Under the pieces are notes generated by a model. The model was not told the origin of the DNA and did no database searches. It saw only the letters and a program-made list of their open reading frames with translations. The position numbers were made by a program, and so were the translations under genes. 63,750 nucleotides of DNA from an uncultured Eubacterium sp. (GTDB lineage: Bacteria > Bacillota > Clostridia > Lachnospirales > Lachnospiraceae): the NCBI GenBank assembly GCA_910584595.1, contig CAJUBQ010000017.1, positions 1 through 63,750 on the forward strand, read 5' to 3'. Of the stretch, positions 35,851 to 42,778 are shown one piece after another. How positions within the stretch are numbered: the first letter of the stretch is position 1; each line of letters begins with the position of its first letter.

Positions 35851-37131
35851 ATGAATATAAAAATTTCAGCAGTTGTTACAACATATAATCGAAAATATGA
35901 AGCAAGGCGAGCTTTGTGTTCTATCTATAGCCAGACGCGTATTCCCAATGAAGTGATATTGGTAGATGATGCGTCTGAAGATGGAACTAGAGAGTATCTG
36001 GAGCAATTTGATTTTGATGGATTGCATTATATCCAAAATCAGGTTCGACTTGGAGCTGGATCTGCAAGAAATGTAGGAATAAGAGCTGCTTCTGGAGATT
36101 ATATTGCATTTTTAGACAGTGATAATATCTGGACAGAGGATAAATTGGAAGTTTTTGAAAAAAAAATTTTTGATTCAGAGTTTATGCCGGATTTTGTTTT
36201 TAGCAAATATAAAAAACATATTACATATCGAGTTGTTGAATTTCCGATAATTCCAGAAGGAATGCAATGGGAACGTTTTATCCAGGCATATCATGTAGTT
36301 GATGCAAGTGCTGCGATGTATCGGAAATGTTTCATTTCTAAATTTGGAGGGTTTTCAGAAAAGATGCAGACGAATCTTGACTGGGAATTAAGTTTAAGGG
36401 TATGGCGAACAATGATGCCAAAATGGAAAATGATTGACAAGTGTCTTTCGGAAAATTATTGTATGTTTGATGGAATGGAAGTCAATATATGGCGTAAATA
36501 TATGGACAAAATAACATTGTACAGTGAGAATTATGTCGAGATGGTAAAAAAAAGATTAGATTACGAGTTTTATGGAGGATTGATACAGGATTTGGAACAA
36601 GATGAATTGAAAATGGATGATTTGTTGGAATATATGCTTTCCAATGGTTCAATGACAAAAGAATTTATTTATACAATGATGCATTTTAGCAGGTATTATG
36701 AGAAACAAAAACAGGATAAAATGGAGCGGCATTCTCATTTTTATAGGATGTTGTCAGATTGGATGGAACTGATTTTGAGTGGCAATTCATTGGCAGATTC
36801 ACTTAGGAAAATGGGGATGGAATCTGCTGCGATTTATGGAGCTGGAAAACATGGATGCTTTTTATATCAGGATTTAAAAAATGCTGGGTTTAATATTCTT
36901 TTTTTCATTGACAGGAATAAAATGGTACAGGCTCCAGATGGAAAAAAAGTATATTTGCCAACAGAGGAAATACCGCAGGCAGATATAATTATAGTTTCTA
37001 CATATTTGGAATTTGATGATATTGTACAGAGCTTGAAAGGGAAATCTTATGCAAAGATAATGTCTTTAAAGGATCTTTTGGAGTACGCTATAGAAAGAAA
37101 AGAGGGAGATTCGTATGTCAAAACAATATAA
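35851..37131 (+). CDS. GT2 glycosyltransferase with C-terminal Rossmann-like domain, third copy
   Basis: A 426-residue protein. The GT-A domain has ISAVVTTYNRKYEARRAL, VDDASEDGT and AFLDSDNIW. A helical region follows, and from residue 326 the recurring module (AAIYGAGKHGCFL, then FFIDRNKM and ADIIIVSTY). It differs clearly from the copies at 26038 and 31448 in its catalytic domain. It ends 17 bases inside the next gene. The ribosome site is weak. Confidence 0.85.
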   Translation: MNIKISAVVTTYNRKYEARRALCSIYSQTRIPNEVILVDDASEDGTREYLEQFDFDGLHYIQNQVRLGAGSARNVGIRAASGDYIAFLDSDNIWTEDKLEVFEKKIFDSEFMPDFVFSKYKKHITYRVVEFPIIPEGMQWERFIQAYHVVDASAAMYRKCFISKFGGFSEKMQTNLDWELSLRVWRTMMPKWKMIDKCLSENYCMFDGMEVNIWRKYMDKITLYSENYVEMVKKRLDYEFYGGLIQDLEQDELKMDDLLEYMLSNGSMTKEFIYTMMHFSRYYEKQKQDKMERHSHFYRMLSDWMELILSGNSLADSLRKMGMESAAIYGAGKHGCFLYQDLKNAGFNILFFIDRNKMVQAPDGKKVYLPTEEIPQADIIIVSTYLEFDDIVQSLKGKSYAKIMSLKDLLEYAIERKEGDSYVKTI

Positions 37132-37561
37132 AAAAGGATTTACCGCAGGGGTATTTGATTTATTTCATGTAGGGCATTTGAATCTTTTAAGAAATTGTAA
37201 AGAAACATGTGAATATTTGATGGTGGGAGTTCTTACAGATGATTTTGTATACCAAATGAAAGGTGCGTACCCCTATATAACGTTAGCGGATCGAATGGAG
37301 ATTATTGCTTCCATCAAATATGTAGATGAGGTTGTCCCAGTCGACTATCATAATACACATAAACCAACAGCATGGCAGCTATATCATTTTGATTGCTGCT
37401 ATTCAGGAGATGACCATCAGCATGAAGAATGTTGGAAACAGGAGGCCATAGAATTACGTTTGCTTGGTTCTGAAATGGTATTCTTACCGTATACGCAGCG
37501 TGTAAGCAGTTCTATGATAAAAGAGAATGTGAATAAAACTATAGAAACGAAAGCTAAGTGA
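37115..37561 (+). CDS. TagD-like cytidylyltransferase
   Basis: A 148-residue nucleotidyltransferase. HVGH (residues 18-21) and the RVSSSMIKE segment match the HxGH and ISSTxI motifs of glycerol-3-phosphate cytidylyltransferase; YVDEVVPVDY is also family-like. It probably makes a CDP-alcohol, such as CDP-glycerol, for the LicD-domain protein at 39716. AGAGGGAG precedes ATG 37115. The substrate is inferred. Confidence 0.82.
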   Translation: MSKQYKKGFTAGVFDLFHVGHLNLLRNCKETCEYLMVGVLTDDFVYQMKGAYPYITLADRMEIIASIKYVDEVVPVDYHNTHKPTAWQLYHFDCCYSGDDHQHEECWKQEAIELRLLGSEMVFLPYTQRVSSSMIKENVNKTIETKAK

Positions 37562-37585
37562 AATTATTTAAACAGGAGAAAATAT

Positions 37586-38932
37586 ATGGATAACAAAGAG
37601 AGCCTTGAGCGTAAAACCATAGTTTGGATCATAGTAGTGGGGCTATTGGCGGGACTGGTGATTTTATGGTTAATCCCTTTAGAAAACCGGGATTTAAAAT
37701 TTGTATTCCGAACAATGAATAAGAACTATTCTTTTGAAAAAAGTCATGATGACATTAGTCAGAGTCCTGAAATTACATTTAATTTTGATTCTATTCCAGA
37801 GGAAATTATCATAAATAAACTGCTTATATATAATGGCAGAGGATTGCTAAAAGTAGCAGATATCCGTTTTGATAAGTTGTATTCTTATATTGATGATACA
37901 AAAAGGGATCATATTGTGTATGGAGATGGAGAACTCTATGGAATTTCAAACGAAGATGGCATATTTTATTTATCTATGAATCAGGATTTTAGTGGATTTT
38001 GTAAAATATTATCAGAAACAAGGCTGCAGGAGAGGATTTTATTGTATGGGATTTATGTGTGTATTTTTGTATTGCTTTGCATAATGCTAATAGACAGATT
38101 GACAGATAAATATGAGAACAATCGCGATAATCATGGCTTTGTATTTGAAATCAGCCGTTTTTTTATGGATATGAAAAAGTATCAAAAGTTTATGGTTTAT
38201 GCAGCAAAGACAGATCTCAAAGCTGAAGTCGCGAATTCTTATTTAAACCGCCTTTGGTGGTTGTTGGAACCATTTTTCAGTATGATGGTTTACGTAATTG
38301 TATTTGGAAAAATTATGGGAAGTTCTGTAGAAAATTATGCGACGTTTGTATTTAGTGCGTTGTTGATGTGGAATTTGTTTAGCAAAACAATTAATTATAG
38401 TGTAAAACTGGTACGGAATAATAGGGATATTGTAACAAAGGTTTATGTACCCAAGTTTGTGCTTTTATTCTCTAATATGATATTGAATTTATATAAGCTG
38501 GTATTTTCAGCAATTGTTTTGCTGGTTATGATGATATTTTTCAAGGTGCATATTGGCGTCCATATATTTTGGGTGATTCCATCATATGTAGTTATGATTT
38601 TGTTTTCTTTTGGTGCGGGGATGGTACTGTTGCATTTTGGTGTCTATATTGATGATTTGGGATATGCGGTCGGGATCCTGCTGAATATGATGATGTTTCT
38701 TTCAGGAACATTTTATGATATTATGTCTGGCCTGGCATCTCCTTTGAATGCATTAATGCTTTGTTTAAATCCAGTGGCATTATGCACAGATACTATGAGA
38801 AATTCTCTGCTCTATAATGAAGTGGAAAATCTTCCGATTCTGATTGTATGGGGGTTGGCATCTCTTATTTTATGCTGGATAGGAGTACATATTGTGTACA
38901 AGAATGAAAATAGTTATGTAAAAATTGTATAG
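37586..38932 (+). CDS. ABC-2 polysaccharide exporter permease with N-terminal extracytoplasmic domain (Wzm-like), second copy
   Basis: A 448-residue protein, about 190 residues longer than usual. A first helix (12-31) and a second (about 152-170) bracket a soluble, probably beta-rich region (32-150) of unknown type. Residues 195-448 are the usual six-helix core (SYLNRLWWLLEPFFSMMVYVIVFG, the TKVYVPKFVLLFS segment, SGTFYDIMSG). The extra domain would face outside and may bind the glycan or its lipid. AGGAG precedes ATG 37586. It pairs with the ATPase at 38971. Confidence 0.87.
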   Translation: MDNKESLERKTIVWIIVVGLLAGLVILWLIPLENRDLKFVFRTMNKNYSFEKSHDDISQSPEITFNFDSIPEEIIINKLLIYNGRGLLKVADIRFDKLYSYIDDTKRDHIVYGDGELYGISNEDGIFYLSMNQDFSGFCKILSETRLQERILLYGIYVCIFVLLCIMLIDRLTDKYENNRDNHGFVFEISRFFMDMKKYQKFMVYAAKTDLKAEVANSYLNRLWWLLEPFFSMMVYVIVFGKIMGSSVENYATFVFSALLMWNLFSKTINYSVKLVRNNRDIVTKVYVPKFVLLFSNMILNLYKLVFSAIVLLVMMIFFKVHIGVHIFWVIPSYVVMILFSFGAGMVLLHFGVYIDDLGYAVGILLNMMMFLSGTFYDIMSGLASPLNALMLCLNPVALCTDTMRNSLLYNEVENLPILIVWGLASLILCWIGVHIVYKNENSYVKIV

Positions 38933-38970
38933 AAAAAGTGTATGTTATATGTAGATTCTGGGAGGTTATT

Positions 38971-39699
38971 ATGTCGGAAATTGCATTAGAAGTAAGTCAC
39001 GTGAGCATTGACTATAAAAATTTGGCGCATATGTCTCTACATCAGAGCTTATTAAAAAGGGAAGTAAAGAAAGCCGATGTTGTTAGAGCTGTGGATGATA
39101 TTTCTTTTACAGTAGAAAAAGGAAAGATTCTTGGAATTGTAGGGCGTAACGGAAGCGGAAAAACGACACTTTTGCGTTCTGTGGCGGGGATTTTCCAACC
39201 GGATGAAGGTTATATAGATACAAAGGGAAACCGTGTATCACTTATGGCAATAGGCATAGGCTTTAATGGGAATAACACTGGAAGGGAAAATGTTTTGAAA
39301 TCAGGAATGCTACTGGGGTGTGAATTAGAATATATAAAGGAACGGATGGACGAAATTATTGAATTTTCAGAACTGGGAGATTTTATTGATCGTCCGGTAA
39401 GAACATATTCTTCTGGTATGTATTCAAAACTTTCTTTTTCGGTTACTGCAATACTTGATACGGATATTATGCTTGTTGATGAAGTATTGAGTGTCGGAGA
39501 TGAACATTTTAGAAAAAAAAGTTTTCAGAAGATGGAAGATCTTATGAGGTCAAATAGAACGGTACTGATTGTATCACATGCTACAAACACACTTCAGAAG
39601 TTTTGTGACCAGGTATTGTGGATAAATGATGGCCATTTAGTGCAGATAGGGCCAACGGAGGAAGTACTGACTGCGTATGATAAAAGTATGCAATTATAG
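38971..39699 (+). CDS. ABC exporter ATPase (Wzt-like), second copy
   Basis: A 242-residue ATPase. Walker A GRNGSGKTT is at 58-66, the signature is YSSGMYSKLSF, Walker B is IMLVDEV, and VSHAT holds the switch His. No carbohydrate-binding tail is present. GGGAGG lies 5 bases before ATG 38971. Sequence differs clearly from the ATPase at 5723, and it sits with its own permease, so this is an independent exporter rather than a second subunit. Confidence 0.9.
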   Translation: MSEIALEVSHVSIDYKNLAHMSLHQSLLKREVKKADVVRAVDDISFTVEKGKILGIVGRNGSGKTTLLRSVAGIFQPDEGYIDTKGNRVSLMAIGIGFNGNNTGRENVLKSGMLLGCELEYIKERMDEIIEFSELGDFIDRPVRTYSSGMYSKLSFSVTAILDTDIMLVDEVLSVGDEHFRKKSFQKMEDLMRSNRTVLIVSHATNTLQKFCDQVLWINDGHLVQIGPTEEVLTAYDKSMQL

Positions 39700-39715
39700 A
39701 TCAGGGAGCATAAAA

Positions 39716-41329
39716 ATGGATAAGAAAAATGTCGGTCTGTTATTATGGGATTTTACAGATGTTCAGGATAGTAAAAATGAATGGATGGAGCAATGTTTCA
39801 GATATTGTAATAGTCTGATTGTAGTTATTCCAGAGGACGATGTATATCGAAGGGCTTTTGCATCTGAACCGAAACTGTGTTTTGATGTGAAGAAGCAATA
39901 TCTACTAGGTCAAAAGGGGATAAAAGAAGTATTACCGATTCCATTTCGTTGTACAGAAACTAATCTATTTCAGAAATTTTATGAAGTGTATCCTTTTCAG
40001 GTGTTTTTTTATGGAACTGATTATGGGCAGGATTTTTTATGTGAGAAAAAGGAACTGGAAAAACTAGGTGTAACCTTTGTGTCGCTTATCCCGTTAGGAG
40101 CAAAGCTATCCTCTGATAATAACAGTTTTCGATATATGATGAATAATCTTATGCCTGATATTAAAATCGTTTTATTTGGAACAGGAAAATATTTTGATAT
40201 TTACATGGAGCAATATGGCAGCGATTTTCAGCCTGAATATGCAGTCGACAATAATCAGAAATTGTGGGGAACAAAAAAATCAGGTATTTGTATTGAGTCT
40301 CCTGACACACTGAAAAAGGAAAACGTAGTTCGAACAATAGTAATTCTTTGCTGTAAGGATTATGGAGGTATGAAAGAGCAATTGCTGTCTATGGGCGCTT
40401 TCGATTACCGTATTCTGCAAAGAAATGAAAATATGTCTTTTTTGCATGAATACATTACTGCAATGAGAGCTGAGGGTAGATACTTGGAAGAAGCGCATAG
40501 GAATCTTCGCTTACTTTTACATGAGATTGACCGGGTATGTAAGGAGCATAATCTAAACTATTATCTGATCGGAGGCTCATTAATTGGAGTATTAAGACAT
40601 CAGGATTTTATACCATGGGATGATGACCTTGATATTTCTATGACCAGACAGGATTATGAATATCTTAGAAAACATGCAGATGAGATATGGAAAGACAGCG
40701 ATTTCAGACTGGTTGAACCGGATAAATTGGGTGGAAATGCATTTTCAGATCTGTTTCCAAGAATATTGTATAAAAAAGAGTATGTGTGTTCTAAGACATA
40801 TGTCAAAGTAAAAGGAAAAGCAGATGACGAAATTATGAATAAATATGTGATAGATATTTTTCTTTTAGATCATGCATCAGATCATATTTGGAAACATAAA
40901 TTAGTAACTTTATTGATGAAAGCGGTATATGGGCTGTTAATGGGTCATAGGGCTTACGTAGATTATGATACCTTTGACAGACTTTCATCCAGAGGAATTT
41001 TTGCCGTAAAAATGCTTGTCAAAATTGGTAAGAGAATTCCTGCCAAGTGTCTGTTTTTCGCATATGAGCATTTGAGCAGGTATGCACAGAAGGAAGAAGG
41101 AAAGTATTATTTTGAATCCAGTGGAAATATCAATTATATGCCGCTGCTGCATCGGCGTGCTATGTTTGGAGAAGGAAAAAGGATGAAAATGGGTGATTTG
41201 ATGGTATCGGTTCCATTTAAACCAGAAGAGTCTCTGATATCCAAAGGATATCGAAATTTTATGAATTTTCCACCGGTTGCAGACCAAAAACCGGAACATA
41301 CTGGACGTAATAAAGGGGTGCTTTGGTAA
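39716..41329 (+). CDS. LicD-family phosphotransferase with degenerate cytidylyltransferase and Rossmann-like domains
   Basis: A 537-residue three-part protein. Residues 1-130 align by eye with the TagD fold of the gene at 37115 (LLLWDFTDVQDSKN against VFDLFHVGHLN), but the HxGH is gone, so it is probably inactive. Residues 148-235 are the recurring Rossmann-like module (VLFGTGKYF, YAVDNN). Residues 265-537 are LicD with a GGSLIGVLRHQDFIPWDDDL segment and FLLDHASD. It likely transfers a phospho-alcohol to the glycan. GGGAG precedes ATG 39716. The domain reading of the first part is the least sure. Confidence 0.78.
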   Translation: MDKKNVGLLLWDFTDVQDSKNEWMEQCFRYCNSLIVVIPEDDVYRRAFASEPKLCFDVKKQYLLGQKGIKEVLPIPFRCTETNLFQKFYEVYPFQVFFYGTDYGQDFLCEKKELEKLGVTFVSLIPLGAKLSSDNNSFRYMMNNLMPDIKIVLFGTGKYFDIYMEQYGSDFQPEYAVDNNQKLWGTKKSGICIESPDTLKKENVVRTIVILCCKDYGGMKEQLLSMGAFDYRILQRNENMSFLHEYITAMRAEGRYLEEAHRNLRLLLHEIDRVCKEHNLNYYLIGGSLIGVLRHQDFIPWDDDLDISMTRQDYEYLRKHADEIWKDSDFRLVEPDKLGGNAFSDLFPRILYKKEYVCSKTYVKVKGKADDEIMNKYVIDIFLLDHASDHIWKHKLVTLLMKAVYGLLMGHRAYVDYDTFDRLSSRGIFAVKMLVKIGKRIPAKCLFFAYEHLSRYAQKEEGKYYFESSGNINYMPLLHRRAMFGEGKRMKMGDLMVSVPFKPEESLISKGYRNFMNFPPVADQKPEHTGRNKGVLW

Positions 41330-41374
41330 TAAGCATCGGGAACTTTAAAACAAAACATCAGGAGGTAGTAAGAA

Positions 41375-42406
41375 TTGAAAAGAGTTAGTAAAAGATTAAC
41401 GGAATTGGACTCGTTAAAAGGTATCTTGTGTATAATTATAACCTTTTTCTGCCATTATAATTGGTTGATGACAACAGATTATCCGATAAAAACTGCATTT
41501 ACAGATTGTTTATATAAAAAAGGATATTATGCAGTTGAAACATTTTTTATTTTATCTGGTTTTGGCATGGCGCTTGGTTATTCAAGACATTTGGGGACAG
41601 ATAAGGATATAAACATAATAAGTTTCATTTGGAAAAGAATGCATAAAATATTTCCAATTATGGCGGTTGCTCTTGTAATTACAACTGTTTTACAGTTTAT
41701 ACATTTTAGAATGTATAAAAGTTGGTATTATGTGGCAGAAGTTAATTTGTATACATTTGTATTATCGTTATTTAACCTGTCATCTGGCTGGTTTGTTTTG
41801 GATGTAAACCTTAACATGCCATTGTGGTATTTATCGGCGCTGATGTTGGATTATGTGTTATATTATGTAATCTGTAGAGTTAGCAAAAACAGAAAGAATG
41901 TCTATCTTTTTCTTATTTTGGCTACAACGCTGTGGGGGATGTCAATTGTTATTTCTGGTCATAAGAGTGATTTGCCGTTTACATATTATAATGTGGCGAG
42001 AGGACATGCATGTTTTTTTGCAGGAACAATACTAAAAGAGGTGTTTGAATTTATTGATGATGAAGAGATTTGTAAAAGAATTGCGAATGTTTTTGTAAGC
42101 TTTTTATTAATAATTATTTGTTTGATGTATTTTTATGGAGAAACAAGAGTTTTAGCTGGTACGGAATGGTTATCACAGATGATGTGGGGATTGTTTCTTT
42201 CTCCAATGCTGATATGGATTTGCCTTTATTGGAATCCGATAAAAAAGCTGTTAAATTTGAAGGGATTGGTGAAATTTGGAGCGGAGGTATCAATGTCTAT
42301 GTATATATGGCATTTTCCTTGCTATCAGGTGATCAGAATTTTATCGGGGGGGGGGTTCAATAAGTCAGTTTTATGCAAAAATCTGGTTTTATATGATAGT
42401 GATTAG
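41375..42406 (+). CDS. acyltransferase 3 family protein, phase-variable by poly-G, present state OFF
   Basis: A membrane O-acyltransferase starting at TTG 41375 behind GGAGG. It begins LTELDSLKGILCIIITFFCHYNW, with the expected His, then FFILSGFGMALGYS and MYIWHFPCY in later helices. At 42346-42355 ten G send the frame to a stop after 343 residues. With nine G it would run to 42512 (about 378 residues) and gain a last helix (FYMIVISFIMIVSCF) and a WVIEPKINKKI tail as usual in the family. It would acetylate the glycan when ON. Confidence 0.8.
   Translation: MKRVSKRLTELDSLKGILCIIITFFCHYNWLMTTDYPIKTAFTDCLYKKGYYAVETFFILSGFGMALGYSRHLGTDKDINIISFIWKRMHKIFPIMAVALVITTVLQFIHFRMYKSWYYVAEVNLYTFVLSLFNLSSGWFVLDVNLNMPLWYLSALMLDYVLYYVICRVSKNRKNVYLFLILATTLWGMSIVISGHKSDLPFTYYNVARGHACFFAGTILKEVFEFIDDEEICKRIANVFVSFLLIIICLMYFYGETRVLAGTEWLSQMMWGLFLSPMLIWICLYWNPIKKLLNLKGLVKFGAEVSMSMYIWHFPCYQVIRILSGGGFNKSVLCKNLVLYDSD
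42346..42355 (+). repeat. poly-G tract (10 G) in the acyltransferase gene
   Basis: Ten G follow TATC. Nine (or twelve) restores the complete acyltransferase; ten truncates it after a different 16-residue tail; eight or eleven stops three codons beyond the tract. This is the third such tract in the cassette. Confidence 0.85.
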
Positions 42407-42696
42407 TTTTATCATGATTGTGTCTTGCTTTTCATGTTGGGTAATTGAACCAAAGATAAATAAAAAAATAGAAAATATTTTGAATACCTTTCAGCGACAA
42501 TGCAATTCATGAAAGCACAAATTGATTATTTGCCAAGCAAAAGATAAATGCTCAAAATATGATTGTTCACTTGTTTACAAGATGTGAACGTTTATAGTTC
42601 TTTGTGCTTTTGTGTGTTCCTGGCATCGTGTGTTTCATATTTATCAAATTTAATTCTTAAGGGATGGATTTCAACTTATTGGATTTATTAATCGTC

Positions 42697-42724
42697 TTGA
42701 CAGAGTTTATCTATGATGTATGCG
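42697..42724 (+). promoter_or_regulatory. candidate promoter at the cassette/right-backbone junction
   Basis: TTGACA (42697-42702) and TATGCG (42719-42724) are separated by 16 bases, 55 bases before the YfhO start at 42779. The -35 is perfect and the -10 weak. The intergenic stretch 42513-42778 has no gene, so a separate promoter for the right backbone is plausible. Confidence 0.4.
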
Positions 42725-42778
42725 GTTCCGTATATGATATGTGCAAATTATTCTTTGAGCAGAAAAGGAGAAAGAGAT

